NCBI GenBank assembly: GCA_934650095.1
Contig: CAKUFT010000003.1
Coordinates: 1 to 64,000 of the forward strand
Reading direction: 5' to 3'
Origin: an uncultured Collinsella sp.
GTDB lineage: Bacteria > Actinomycetota > Coriobacteriia > Coriobacteriales > Coriobacteriaceae
Length of the DNA: 64,000 nt
The translations under genes and the position numbers were made by a program. Positions 47,021 through 57,839 of this stretch are shown here, in pieces. Within the stretch, counting starts at the first letter, position 1. The number at the start of each line of letters is the position of its first letter. The notes beneath the pieces were generated by a model. The model saw only the letters and a list, made by a program, of their open reading frames with translations. It searched no databases and was not told where the DNA came from.

Positions 47021-48019
47021 TTGGCACGATCTTCGGGTTTCTCCACAAATCTGAATACCAAGCGACAATCAACGGGTATGCGCCCGTTGATTGTTTTCAG
47101 CCTGATTTCGGTGTTGCTGCTCACGTTTTATATTCGTGAGGGCGAGACGGGGCCGATTCATGCCGTTCGTTCGGGCGTGACGACGATTACCTCGCCGGTG
47201 CGTTTTCTGGGCTCGGCTGTGGCGGCTCCCTTCAATGCGATCGGTAACGTGTTCTCTAACCTTACGGCGTCACAGGACACGCTTGACGAGCTTAAGAAGC
47301 AAAACGAGGAACTGACCTCTAAGGTCGCCGAGCTCTCCGAGGCTCAAAAGACCGCCGAGCGACTGGAGGGTCTGGTCGGTCTGCAGTCGACCTACAACCT
47401 CAAGTCCACTGCAGCTCGTATCGTCGGCGCTTCGGGCGATGCCTGGACCTCGACCGTTACCATCGATAAGGGTTCTGCCGACGGGCTTACCATCAACATG
47501 CCCGTGACGAGTTCTGCCGGTGTTATCGGCCAGATCATCGAAGTTTCGGCCAAGACATCGACCGTGCGCCTGATTGGCGACGAGAACTCGGGCGTGTCCG
47601 CCATGGTGCAGGACACGCGCGCCCAGGGCATGCTGCAAGGTCAGGCTGACGGCACGCTGCGTCTTGAGTATGTGAGCGTCGACTCCGACGTTAAGGTTGG
47701 CGACATCATCGTGACCTCTGGCATTGGCGGTGTGTTCCCCAAGGGTCTTCCGCTCGGCACCGTCTCGTCGGTTGAGAAATCGGCAAACGACGTGTACTAC
47801 ACCATTGTGGTGCGCGCTCAGACCACGGCCGAGAACAACGAGGAAGTGCTGGTCATTACCTCGCTGACCGACGAACAGTCGGCCTCGGATGAGGACGTGA
47901 ACACGGCCAACAGCACGCCGCAGGGAACGTCGCGCGATGCTGCGGCCAAGACGAAGGGCGAGAGTTCGGATGACAGTTCCGACACGTCCGAGACGACCGA
48001 TTCCGGCTCGAGCGAATAG
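47021..48019 (+). CDS. mreC: Rod shape-determining protein MreC
   Basis: The 332-residue protein has one N-terminal membrane helix (about 25-40), a coiled coil (~75-115, ELKKQNEELTSKVAELSEA), and the double beta-barrel MreC domain outside the membrane (~125-275). A Ser/Asp/Thr-rich disordered tail of ~55 residues ends it. MreC binds PBP2 and activates it. The start is TTG, preceded by AAAGGTGG, 21 bp after mreB. Confidence 0.93.
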   Translation: MARSSGFSTNLNTKRQSTGMRPLIVFSLISVLLLTFYIREGETGPIHAVRSGVTTITSPVRFLGSAVAAPFNAIGNVFSNLTASQDTLDELKKQNEELTSKVAELSEAQKTAERLEGLVGLQSTYNLKSTAARIVGASGDAWTSTVTIDKGSADGLTINMPVTSSAGVIGQIIEVSAKTSTVRLIGDENSGVSAMVQDTRAQGMLQGQADGTLRLEYVSVDSDVKVGDIIVTSGIGGVFPKGLPLGTVSSVEKSANDVYYTIVVRAQTTAENNEEVLVITSLTDEQSASDEDVNTANSTPQGTSRDAAAKTKGESSDDSSDTSETTDSGSSE

Positions 48020-48030
48020 GGGGCATGTCC

Positions 48031-48597
48031 ATGGATCTACACGAGCAGGGGATGAGCTCCCGCACGTTTGTAATCGCCGCCGTCGTGTGCGTGCTGCTGC
48101 AGGCAGGCCTGGCACCGCAGATCTCCATTGCGGGCGGTCGCGTCAACTTCATGATTATCCTGGTGTGCCTGAGCGCGTTCTCGGGCGACCCCGCGCGTGC
48201 CGTCGTCTGCGGTTTTTGCAGCGGCCTGTTTTACGACCTTTCGGCGGCTGTGCCGGTGGGCGTCATGTCTTTGCTGCTGACGGTTGGCAGCTTTGCCCTG
48301 GTGCATAGCGCTGCCGGTCAGACAAGCGGCACCCCGAGCGCGCGCGGCATTACCGTAGGCGTCTTCGCGCTCATTGTTAACGCGATCTACAGCATCATCT
48401 TGCTGTTCATGGGTCTGGAGACGAGCTTTGTCGTGGCGATTTTTGGCCACGCCCTGCCGTCTTCGATCCTGACGGGCCTGGTCGCCATTCCGTTTTTGAT
48501 GTCCGGTATCGTGCCGCAGTCCGGTTACGGATTCTCCGCACGTGGCGGTCGTCAGACGGGTATGCGCTTTAAGCCCAAGACTCGCAAACTCAAATAG
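48031..48597 (+). CDS. mreD: Rod shape-determining protein MreD
   Basis: The 188-residue protein has about five to six hydrophobic helices (first FVIAAVVCVLLQAGLAPQI), the MreD topology, and a basic C-terminus. MreD works with MreC in the elongasome. I chose the ATG at 48031 because AGGGGG stands at proper distance; an ATG at 48025 is too close to that site. It lies between mreC and mrdA with short gaps. Confidence 0.87.
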   Translation: MDLHEQGMSSRTFVIAAVVCVLLQAGLAPQISIAGGRVNFMIILVCLSAFSGDPARAVVCGFCSGLFYDLSAAVPVGVMSLLLTVGSFALVHSAAGQTSGTPSARGITVGVFALIVNAIYSIILLFMGLETSFVVAIFGHALPSSILTGLVAIPFLMSGIVPQSGYGFSARGGRQTGMRFKPKTRKLK

Positions 48598-48610
48598 GGG
48601 AGGCTCGTAG

Positions 48611-50680
48611 ATGTCTTCCCAGATGACGGTTGTTATCGCCGGTATCGTGCTGCTCGTGGCCATTGTGGTCGCACTGGTCATTATGCGTCGCGGCGATTCC
48701 CGTTTTACCTACGACACGCAGCATGGAACGGCCCCGCGCGCCACCGAGGGCGAGGGCAATACCGCAGCGACCGCCTTTAAGGGCCGCTTCTCCATCCTCA
48801 CCGCAGGCGTGGGCGCGATGTTTGCGGCGCTTGGCGTTAAGCTGTGGGGCATGCAGATGGTCTCGTCGGACTATTACGAGAAACAGGCCAACAGCAATCA
48901 GACCCGCACCGTCACCACGCCCGCCGTTCGCGGGCGCATTCTCGATCGCAACGGCGTGGCGCTGGTGCAAAATCGCCCCTCGCTTGCCGTCGTCGCCTAT
49001 CGCGACCTTGCCGAGGATGAGGTTCTGGTTCGTCATCTTGCCAACGTGCTCGGAATGCCTTACGTGGCGGTTCTGCGCAACATTCAGGACAATTCCGAGG
49101 GTGCTCAGAGCCTGCATACTATCGCGACGGACGTGCGCCGCTCGACGGTCGCCTATATCCAGGAGCACGCCGGCGAGTTCCCTGGCGTGAAGATTGCCGA
49201 GCGCACCGAGCGCCAGTATCCGTACGGCGAGACGGCATGCCATATTTTGGGCTATACCGGCACCATTACTTCCGAGCAGCTCGAGGCCCAGAACAAAAAG
49301 TCTTCTGACGACGATGATGCTTCTGCGGGCCAGATTACGTACCAGTCGGGCGATATCGTGGGCCAGGCGGGCGTTGAGAGCTACTACGAAAACCTGCTGC
49401 AGGGTATCCGCGGCGAGCAGACCGTCAAGGTTGATGCCTCGGGTAACGTGACCGGTCAGGCCGGTGCCGTGCCCGCCAAGGCAGGCTCCGATATTAAGCT
49501 CACGCTTGACCTTAAGATTCAGCAGGCTTGCGAGACGGCGCTGGCAAGCGCTATCGAGCTTGCAAAGACCACGGGTTACAGCAATGCCGGTAACGGTGCC
49601 GTGGTGTGCCTCGATCCCAATAACGGCGAAATTCTGGGCATGGCAAGTGAGCCCAAGTTTGATCCGTCCGTTTTTATCGGCGGCGTCTCCAACGACGTGT
49701 GGACCGAGCTCAACGACGACGAGGGCTCGCACCCGCTGCTCAACCGTGCCATTAGCGGCCAGTATATGTCGGCTTCGACCATCAAACCGCTCTCGGCTCT
49801 GGCCGGTCTTGAGTTTGGAACCTATACGTCGGGCCAGACGACCAACTGCACGGGCTATTGGACGGGCCTGGGCAAGTCGTGGGGCAAGTACTGCTGGCTG
49901 CATTCCGGCCACGGTACCATGACCCTGCAATCCGGTATCGCCAACTCTTGTGACCCCGTGTTCTACGACATGGGCAAGGCTTTCTTTTATGACGAGCAGC
50001 ATCCCGAGGGCCTGCAGGAGGTCTTCCGTCGCTGGGGTCTGGGTAAGACCTGCGGTATCGACCTACCGAGTGAGGGCGCGGGCCGTATTCCCGATGCCGA
50101 GTGGAAAGAGTCGTACTTTACCGACGCCTCGACCGAGGACCGCAAATGGAACGCCGGTGATATGACCAACATTGCCATCGGCCAGGGCGACATCCTGGTG
50201 ACGCCCCTGCAGATGGCGTGCGCCTATATGGGTCTTGCCAACGGCGGCAAACAGTACGTGCCTCACGTGTTTTTGTCTGCCGTGTCGCGCGATGGCGACG
50301 GCGATGCCTATAAGTACAACGGCAAGGGCAAGAAGAAGCGCCTGGAGGCCAAGATCAACAGCGATTCGGATTTGGCTCTTGTTCGCAACGGCATGCACGA
50401 CGTGATTTACACGGCATCGACGTCCCTGGCGGCTCACTTTGGCACCCTGACGCCGCAGGTATACGGCAAGTCGGGCACGGGAGAGAAAAGCGGCGAGGAC
50501 GAATACGCGTGGTTCTGCGCCTATGCACCGGCCGATGACCCCAAGTATGTCATCGCTACTGTCCTGGAGCAGGGCGGCGGTGGCTCTGATACCGCAATGC
50601 ATGTCGTGCGTGACGTGCTCGGCGTGATTTATGACGAGCCCGATACCTCTTCGGCCTCGGGCGATTCTTCGGTTCGATAG
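48611..50680 (+). CDS. mrdA: Penicillin-binding protein 2, elongasome transpeptidase
   Basis: The 689-residue class B PBP has an N-terminal helix (TVVIAGIVLLVAIVVALVI) and, unusually, a second hydrophobic stretch around residues 60-80. A dimerisation domain (RGRILDRNGVALVQNRPSLA) and a C-terminal transpeptidase domain follow. The active-site Ser is in STIK (Ser389, Lys392), with SCD as the SxN-equivalent and KSGT near 620-623. It cross-links new peptidoglycan with RodA. The ATG follows GGGAGG; rodA begins 10 bp later. Confidence 0.95.
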   Translation: MSSQMTVVIAGIVLLVAIVVALVIMRRGDSRFTYDTQHGTAPRATEGEGNTAATAFKGRFSILTAGVGAMFAALGVKLWGMQMVSSDYYEKQANSNQTRTVTTPAVRGRILDRNGVALVQNRPSLAVVAYRDLAEDEVLVRHLANVLGMPYVAVLRNIQDNSEGAQSLHTIATDVRRSTVAYIQEHAGEFPGVKIAERTERQYPYGETACHILGYTGTITSEQLEAQNKKSSDDDDASAGQITYQSGDIVGQAGVESYYENLLQGIRGEQTVKVDASGNVTGQAGAVPAKAGSDIKLTLDLKIQQACETALASAIELAKTTGYSNAGNGAVVCLDPNNGEILGMASEPKFDPSVFIGGVSNDVWTELNDDEGSHPLLNRAISGQYMSASTIKPLSALAGLEFGTYTSGQTTNCTGYWTGLGKSWGKYCWLHSGHGTMTLQSGIANSCDPVFYDMGKAFFYDEQHPEGLQEVFRRWGLGKTCGIDLPSEGAGRIPDAEWKESYFTDASTEDRKWNAGDMTNIAIGQGDILVTPLQMACAYMGLANGGKQYVPHVFLSAVSRDGDGDAYKYNGKGKKKRLEAKINSDSDLALVRNGMHDVIYTASTSLAAHFGTLTPQVYGKSGTGEKSGEDEYAWFCAYAPADDPKYVIATVLEQGGGGSDTAMHVVRDVLGVIYDEPDTSSASGDSSVR

Positions 50681-50689
50681 GAGGTTGCG

Positions 50690-51916
50690 ATGGATTTTTC
50701 GCCGGCGGATCTGTTCCGCTCAACCAAGACCGGCTCCCGCAGCAGCCTGGACCGCGTCAACAAGCAGCTTTCGGCCTCGCGCGGCACGTTTCGTCAGAAG
50801 GTCAATGTCGGTGTTCTGCTGGCTACCGTGGCGCTCGTTACCTACGGCGCCATCATCATCTGGTCGGCCTCGCAGTTTAAGGCCGATGCGTCATTCTCAC
50901 GCCATCTGCTGGGAATCGTTATTGGCGCAATCCTGGCGGTGCTTGTTTGGCGTACCGATCTGCGTGGCATCTCCAACTTCTCGACGGCGTTGCTCGTCAT
51001 CGACCTTATCGTGATTTTCTCGCCCAAGATTCCCGGTCTTTCCTATACGGGCGGCCTAGGTATGACGGGCTGGATTAAGATTCCCGGTATCGGCTTGACG
51101 TTCCAGCCGGTTGAGCTTGCCAAACTCATCACGATTTTCTTCATCGCCACGCTTGGCTCGCAGTACAACGGGCGCATCGATACCGTCCGCGACTACGTTA
51201 AGCTCTGCGGCATGTTGTCCATCCCGTTTTTGGCCGTTGTCGCCATGGGCGACCTGGGCTCGGGCTTGGTCGTGCTGGTCTCGGGTGCCATCGTCATCTG
51301 CATGAGCGGTGCGCGCCGCGAATGGGTGCTGTCCACCTTGGCCCTGCTGGTGGGCTTGGTGGCGCTTATCTTGGCGCTCGACTCGGTCTTCGATTCGCTG
51401 CTCGGTCACGACGTGCTCATCAAGCAGTACCAGATGAACCGTCTGACGGTCTTTATCGACCCCGATAATGCCGATTCGGACGACGCCTACAACCTGCAGC
51501 AGTCGCTTATCGCCGTTGGCTCGGGCGGCTTTTTTGGTAAGGGTCTGGGCCATGCGACGCAGTCTGCCGGCGGCTTTCTGCCCGAGTTCCACACCGACTT
51601 TGTCTTCGCCTTCCTGTCCGAGACCTTCGGCTTCTGTGGGTCCTTTTTGCTCCTGTGCCTGTATGTGCTGCTTATTTTCTCGACGATTCGCGTCGCCTTT
51701 AAGTGCGAGTCGTTGTTCCTGCGCCTGTCGTGCGTGGGCATTGTGGGCATGTGGGCATTCCAGACCTTCGAGAATATTGGCATGTGCATTGGCATGATGC
51801 CGATTACCGGTATTCCGCTACCGTTCATTAGCTTCGGTTCGTCGTCGATGATGATTCAGTTGGTGACGGTGGGTATCGTACAATCCATATGGCGGCATCG
51901 TTCGGGCGCCGCGTAA
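50690..51916 (+). CDS. rodA: RodA peptidoglycan glycosyltransferase (SEDS family)
   Basis: The 408-residue polytopic SEDS protein polymerises lipid II during elongation, paired with the PBP2 encoded just upstream. SEDS motifs include IGLTFQPVELAKL (the catalytic Asp region of the family lies further on), GSGGFFGKGLGHATQSAGGF, LPEFHTDFVFAFLSETFGF and PITGIPLPFISFGSSSM. An N-terminal cytoplasmic extension of ~40 residues precedes the first helix. It stands 10 bp after mrdA, with GGAGG upstream. Confidence 0.95.
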   Translation: MDFSPADLFRSTKTGSRSSLDRVNKQLSASRGTFRQKVNVGVLLATVALVTYGAIIIWSASQFKADASFSRHLLGIVIGAILAVLVWRTDLRGISNFSTALLVIDLIVIFSPKIPGLSYTGGLGMTGWIKIPGIGLTFQPVELAKLITIFFIATLGSQYNGRIDTVRDYVKLCGMLSIPFLAVVAMGDLGSGLVVLVSGAIVICMSGARREWVLSTLALLVGLVALILALDSVFDSLLGHDVLIKQYQMNRLTVFIDPDNADSDDAYNLQQSLIAVGSGGFFGKGLGHATQSAGGFLPEFHTDFVFAFLSETFGFCGSFLLLCLYVLLIFSTIRVAFKCESLFLRLSCVGIVGMWAFQTFENIGMCIGMMPITGIPLPFISFGSSSMMIQLVTVGIVQSIWRHRSGAA

Positions 51917-51934
51917 CCGCTGGAGGGGTTTGCT

Positions 51935-52864
51935 ATGAAGATTCCCGTGGACAAGCTTACCCGCGCTTTTAAGATGGGCGCGTCTGTTAAGAAGGACTCC
52001 GATACGCCGGTGCGCGTCTCGGTGTACTTGGATTCGTCTGCCTCGCGCTTTTTGGTCGAGACGGTCCGCGATGCCTTTGTGCCGCAGACGACCTCGGGCA
52101 TTGTGCGCGTTGAGCGCTTGGGCGAGGAGCGTATCGTTCCCAAGACCGATACCGATGTGGTGCTGGTCCTCTCGTGCGGCTCCGACCGCCTGGAGAGCGC
52201 CGTGCAGGAGCTCGTGATCGCCGGTGCGCCCGTGTGCGTGCTCGCTGAGTCTGCCGTCGAGGTGCCGTTCATCGAGGAGTCCACGCCCATGCTCGGCGTG
52301 GTGGCAGCGACCGATAAGACGTATCTGCTCGAGACGCTCGCGCGTTGGATTCTCGATCGCACCGACAAGGAAACGGCGTTTGCCGCGAACTTTGCCTTTA
52401 TGCGTATCGCCGCTGCAAACCGCATCATCACCTCGTGTGCGCTCACCAACATGGCGACCGGGGCTTTGGTGTTCTTGCCGGGTGCCGACTATCCCGTTAT
52501 GGCGCTGGCGCAGATCGGCATGCTCTTTGAGCTCGCCGCCGTCTTTGGTCGCGGCATTAAGCCCGAACGCGGCTATGAGGTCGCGGGTGTGCTTGCCGGT
52601 GGCCTGGTGATCCGCGCCGTCACCCGTGCACTCGTAAAGCAGACGCCGCATATCGGGTTTGCTGTCAAGGCGCTCACCGCTGCCGCGGGCACCTATGGCA
52701 TGGGCCGTGCGCTCGTTTCGCTCTATGAGCGCGATGCCGACTACAGCCGTGCCAACGAGGTTGTCACTGCCACGTTCTCTCGCGTTCGCGACCTGGTAAC
52801 CACGGTCGCCGGCGCCACCCGTCCTATGGCGTCCTACCAGGACGCATCTGATCTCGCTGCTTAG
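51935..52864 (+). CDS. DUF697-like protein of unknown function
   Basis: Residues 1-~150 of this 309-residue protein form an alpha/beta domain (VRVSVYLDSSASRFLVETV, DTDVVLVLSCGSDR) without the nucleotide-binding motifs of a GTPase. Residues ~155-300 resemble DUF697: a helical segment with FLPGADYPVMALAQIGMLFE and two to three hydrophobic helices. In related proteins DUF697 follows a GTPase domain, so this may be a form that lost GTP binding. It lies 18 bp after rodA with GGAGG upstream, so it belongs to the elongasome operon. Role unknown. Confidence 0.68.
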   Translation: MKIPVDKLTRAFKMGASVKKDSDTPVRVSVYLDSSASRFLVETVRDAFVPQTTSGIVRVERLGEERIVPKTDTDVVLVLSCGSDRLESAVQELVIAGAPVCVLAESAVEVPFIEESTPMLGVVAATDKTYLLETLARWILDRTDKETAFAANFAFMRIAAANRIITSCALTNMATGALVFLPGADYPVMALAQIGMLFELAAVFGRGIKPERGYEVAGVLAGGLVIRAVTRALVKQTPHIGFAVKALTAAAGTYGMGRALVSLYERDADYSRANEVVTATFSRVRDLVTTVAGATRPMASYQDASDLAA

Positions 52865-52873
52865 GGGTTTTCG

Positions 52874-54751
52874 TTGCGCGTTCCGTACCAAGACTGTTTT
52901 CACTTAATTGAGCCGCTGCTCGCCAAGGTCGAGAAGCCGAGTCGCTATATCGATCACGAGTGGGGCACGCTTTCCAAGGCTGATGCCGACTACCGTTGCT
53001 GCCTGATCTATCCGGATGTTTACGAGGTTGGTCTGCCCAACCAGGGCATCGCCATCCTCTACAACATCCTCAACCAGGCCGAGGGTATTTCCTGCGAGCG
53101 CGGTTATGTGCCGTGGCCCGATATGGGCGACGCCATGCGTGAGGCGGGTATTCCGCTGCTGTCGCTTGAAGGTGCAGCTCCGGTCGCTTCGTTTGACATC
53201 GTCGGTCTGCATGTGCCGCACGAGATGGCGGTAACGAACTTCCTCGAGGCGCTCGACCTCGCCGGTATTCCGCTGCTGGCGGCCGACCGTGGCGAGGACG
53301 ACCCCATCATCATCGCCGGCGGCCCCTCGGTCTATAACCCCGAGCCGTATGCGGCCTTCTTCGATGTCATCCTCATCGGCGAAGGAGAGGAATCGCTGCT
53401 CGAGACCTGCCAGCTGCATCGTCGCCTGCGTGACGAAGGGGTCCCGCGTGCGCAGATCGTTGAGCAGCTTGCGTCCGTTGCCGGCAACTATGTGCCGGCG
53501 CTCTATGAGGTTCGCCATGACGAGCCCTGCTCGCCGCACGGCTATACCGTGCCGCGTGAGGGCAAGGATGCGCCGACCGTGGTCTACAAGCGTGTCGTCG
53601 AGGACTTCGGCGCCACCAATCCGTTGTCGCAGTCGTGCGTGCCCTACGCACAGTTGGTCCACGACCGCCTGTCTATTGAGATCCTGCGCGGTTGCGCCCG
53701 CGGCTGCCGTTTTTGCCAGGCCGGCATGACGTATCGTCCGGTGCGCGAGCGCTCCGCCGACCAGATCGTGTCCTCGGTGATCCAGGGCCTGGAGAAGACC
53801 GGTTATGATGAGGTGTCGCTCACCTCGCTTTCGACCACCGACCACTCCTGCATCCGCGATGTGCTCGGCAGGCTTAACCGTCGCCTTGAGGATACGGGCA
53901 TTCGTGTGTCCATTCCCTCGCAGCGCCTGGATTCATTTGGCGTTGATATGGCCGAGTCGGTCGCCGGCGAAAAGAAGGGCGGCCTGACGTTTGCCCCCGA
54001 GGCCGGCAGCCAGCGCATGCGCGACATCATCAATAAGAACGTGACCGAGGAGGACTTGGACCGTGCGGCCAAGGCGGCCTTCGAGGCCGGCTGGAACCGC
54101 ATGAAGCTCTACTTTATGATGGGCCTTCCCGGTGAGTGCGACGAGGACATCGTGGCTATTGCCAACCTGGCCGATCACGTGCTTGAGCTTGGCCGTTCCG
54201 TGGTGCCCAAGGCTCGCCGCGGCTCCATCTCGGTGTCCATCTCGGTTTCTGTCTTTATCCCCAAGGCTGCCACGCCGTTCCAATGGTGCCCGCAGCTCGA
54301 CTACGACGACGTCAAGCGCCGCCAGAAGCTGCTTATCACGAGCGTTCGCAACCGCGCCGTCCGCGTGCATTACCACGATGCCGAGACCTCGCTTATCGAG
54401 GCTGCGCTATCTCGCGCCGGTCGCGATATGACGCCCGTCATCATCGATGCCTGGCGTGCGGGCTCGCGCTTTGACGCCTGGGTGGAGCATTTCTCGCTCG
54501 ATAACTGGAAGGCAGCCGCCGCCAAAAACGGCATCGACCTCAACGAGCTCGTGCACCTGCCCTACGAGCTGGACTGGCGCCTGCCCTGGGAGCACGTGAG
54601 CCCCGGCTGCACGCGCGGCTTCCTCGAGCGCGAGTATCGTCGCTCGCTCGAGGGCGTCACGACCCCCGATTGCACCCGCACGTCGTGCACCGGCTGCGGT
54701 ATCTGTCCCACGCTCCATGCCAAGAATGTATTGATGGGTGATCGCGCATGA
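52874..54751 (+). CDS. Radical SAM protein, TIGR03960 family
   Basis: The 625-residue protein has an N-terminal B12-binding-like Rossmann domain (CCLIYPDVYEVGLPNQGIAI, IIIAGGPSVYNPEPYA, VILIGEGEE), then a radical SAM barrel with the CxxxCxxC motif in CARGCRFCQAG. It ends in a Cys-rich segment (CTRTSCTGCGICP), which may hold a second iron-sulphur cluster. The start is TTG with AGGGG upstream. It overlaps the next gene by 4 bp (ATGA). The pair commonly stands before rplU; the modified substrate is unknown. Confidence 0.9.
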   Translation: MRVPYQDCFHLIEPLLAKVEKPSRYIDHEWGTLSKADADYRCCLIYPDVYEVGLPNQGIAILYNILNQAEGISCERGYVPWPDMGDAMREAGIPLLSLEGAAPVASFDIVGLHVPHEMAVTNFLEALDLAGIPLLAADRGEDDPIIIAGGPSVYNPEPYAAFFDVILIGEGEESLLETCQLHRRLRDEGVPRAQIVEQLASVAGNYVPALYEVRHDEPCSPHGYTVPREGKDAPTVVYKRVVEDFGATNPLSQSCVPYAQLVHDRLSIEILRGCARGCRFCQAGMTYRPVRERSADQIVSSVIQGLEKTGYDEVSLTSLSTTDHSCIRDVLGRLNRRLEDTGIRVSIPSQRLDSFGVDMAESVAGEKKGGLTFAPEAGSQRMRDIINKNVTEEDLDRAAKAAFEAGWNRMKLYFMMGLPGECDEDIVAIANLADHVLELGRSVVPKARRGSISVSISVSVFIPKAATPFQWCPQLDYDDVKRRQKLLITSVRNRAVRVHYHDAETSLIEAALSRAGRDMTPVIIDAWRAGSRFDAWVEHFSLDNWKAAAAKNGIDLNELVHLPYELDWRLPWEHVSPGCTRGFLEREYRRSLEGVTTPDCTRTSCTGCGICPTLHAKNVLMGDRA

Positions 54752-55560
54752 GTGAGCGCCTGACCGACAATCCCACGCTCTTTAGGCTGCGCGTTCGCTA
54801 CGGCAAGCGCGACCGCCTTAAGTACCTGGGCCATCTCGAAGTAATCCATACCATTGAGCGCATCGTGCGCCGTGCGGGGCTGCCCTATGCCGTCACGCAG
54901 GGTTTCTCCCCGCACATGCGCGTAGGCTTTTCATCGGCGCTGCCGGTGGGTACGTCGTCGACCTGCGAGTGGTATGACCTGTTCATGACCGAGTTCGTCG
55001 CGCTCGACGAGGCGTTTGAGCGTCTGGCCGCGGCGTCTCCGGCCGATCTGGCGCCCATCGAAGCCGCCTACATCGACGTGCGAACGCCGGCTTTGACGGC
55101 CCAGCTCACGCGCCTGTCGTATCGTATCGACCTGCACCTGGACCCCGAGTCCCCGGTGAGTGCCGATGAGGTACGCGCTGCAATCGATATGCTGCGCGCG
55201 GGCCATGGCATCGACTATGCGCGCGGCAAAAAGAGCAAGCGCCTGGATCTGGACCATACGCTCGTGGGCTATGAACTCACGGCGGGGGAGCGCCCGGACC
55301 ATCTGGTACTCATGCTCGACACCCATGCCGACAACGAGGGCTCCATGCGTCCGGAAATTTTGCTTTCTGCTGCTGATGTTTTGTTGCAGGGCTTGACCCC
55401 GGGCGTCGATGCACCTATTGTTTCCACCGGTATGCAAGACCTCGTGACCATCTGCTCCTACGATGTCGAGCGTCAGAATCAAGCATGCGAGGACGACGAG
55501 GGCCGACTCGTCAGCCCCATACCTGTGCGAACTTGTGGATTTGCTCCACATACTCGTTGA
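54748..55560 (+). CDS. TIGR03936/DUF2344 radical SAM-associated protein
   Basis: The 270-residue protein has the family N-terminus RLRVRYGKRDRLKYLGHLEV followed by FSPHMRVGFSSALPVGTSS. It is always a partner of the TIGR03960 radical SAM protein, here overlapping its gene by 4 bp, so the two probably form one enzyme complex. The -35 box of the rplU promoter overlaps its stop codon. Biochemical role unknown; tRNA or ribosome modification has been suggested only by context. Confidence 0.88.
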   Translation: MSERLTDNPTLFRLRVRYGKRDRLKYLGHLEVIHTIERIVRRAGLPYAVTQGFSPHMRVGFSSALPVGTSSTCEWYDLFMTEFVALDEAFERLAAASPADLAPIEAAYIDVRTPALTAQLTRLSYRIDLHLDPESPVSADEVRAAIDMLRAGHGIDYARGKKSKRLDLDHTLVGYELTAGERPDHLVLMLDTHADNEGSMRPEILLSAADVLLQGLTPGVDAPIVSTGMQDLVTICSYDVERQNQACEDDEGRLVSPIPVRTCGFAPHTR

Positions 55561-55585
55561 CGGGGGTATTTTCGCCTGCTACTAT
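55557..55585 (+). promoter_or_regulatory. Promoter of rplU-rpmA
   Basis: TTGACG (55557-55562) and TACTAT (55580-55585) are separated by exactly 17 bases, about 40 bases ahead of the rplU start. A second possible -10 (TATATT) overlaps it. Confidence 0.72.
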
Positions 55586-55627
55586 ATTCGGCTGTTGCAC
55601 TAACTGATGCATGAAGGGCAAGTAAAC

Positions 55628-56002
55628 ATGTACGCAATCGTTAACACGGGCGGCAAGCAGTACAAGGTCGCCACCGACGATGTCATCACCGTCGAGAAGA
55701 TCGAGGGCAATGAGGGCGACAAGGTCACCCTGCCGGTCATCTTCCTCAACGATGGTAAGAAGATCGTCACCGATCCCGACAAGCTGGCCAAGGCCAAGGT
55801 TACCGCTCAGATCGTTGAGCAGTTCAAGGGCGAGAAGCAGCTGGTCTTCAAGTTCCACAAGCGCAAGCGCTATCGTCGTCTGAAGGGTCACCGTCAGCAG
55901 CTCACCAAGCTGAAGATCGTGAAGGTCCAGGCTACGTCCCGCGCCAAGAAGGCTGTCAAGGCAGAGGCCGAGGCTGTTGCCGAGGCTCCCGTCGCCGAGT
56001 AG
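55628..56002 (+). CDS. rplU: Large ribosomal subunit protein bL21
   Basis: The 124-residue protein binds 23S rRNA in the large subunit. It begins MYAIVNTGGKQYKVATDD, the L21 signature, and has the basic FKFHKRKRYRRLKGHRQQ region. An Ala/Glu-rich tail of ~20 residues extends beyond the usual ~103. The start at 55628 keeps the family N-terminus; the upstream ATG at 55607 would add an unlikely extension. rpmA follows after 33 bp. Confidence 0.97.
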   Translation: MYAIVNTGGKQYKVATDDVITVEKIEGNEGDKVTLPVIFLNDGKKIVTDPDKLAKAKVTAQIVEQFKGEKQLVFKFHKRKRYRRLKGHRQQLTKLKIVKVQATSRAKKAVKAEAEAVAEAPVAE

Positions 56003-56035
56003 ATTACACTCGTAACGAAAGAGTAGGTATACACA

Positions 56036-56293
56036 ATGGCACACAAAAAAGGACTCGGTTCCTCCCGTAATGGCCGTGACTCCCGCGGTCAGCGCCTTGG
56101 CACGAAGCGCTTCGCCGGCCAGACGGTAACCACGGGCACGATTCTCGTCCGTCAGCACGGCACGCACATCCACCCGGGTGAGAACGTTGGCCGTGGCAAG
56201 GACGACACGCTGTTCGCGCTGGTCGACGGTACCGTTGAGTTCCACAAGGGTATCAAGCACAGGGTCAGCGTACGCCCGCTCGCGAACGCGTAA
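56036..56293 (+). CDS. rpmA: Large ribosomal subunit protein bL27
   Basis: The 85-residue protein begins [20 protein letters not shown], the L27 N-terminus whose tail reaches the peptidyl transferase centre. There is no N-terminal extension of the kind cleaved by Prp in Firmicutes. It shares the rplU promoter and is followed by a terminator-like hairpin before obgE. Confidence 0.98.
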   Translation: MAHKKGLGSSRNGRDSRGQRLGTKRFAGQTVTTGTILVRQHGTHIHPGENVGRGKDDTLFALVDGTVEFHKGIKHRVSVRPLANA

Positions 56294-56318
56294 TTCACCC
56301 TTCATAGAGCACATATGT

Positions 56319-56362
56319 GGGAGGCACTTGAGTTTTAGGATTCAAGGGTCTCCCTCTTTTTT
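56319..56362 (+). terminator. Intrinsic terminator between rpmA and obgE
   Basis: GGGAG (56319) pairs with CTCCC (56354), then after a 3-base internal loop CTTGA pairs with TCAAG; TCTTTTTT follows. It probably attenuates transcription from the ribosomal genes into obgE. Confidence 0.72.
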
Positions 56363-56366
56363 GTAG

Positions 56367-57836
<1,470 letters not shown>

Positions 57837-57839
57837 GCC

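Noticed and set aside
55586-55627. Structured L21 leader upstream of rplU
   Set aside because: The space between the promoter and the start is only about 40 bases and no convincing conserved hairpin could be drawn.
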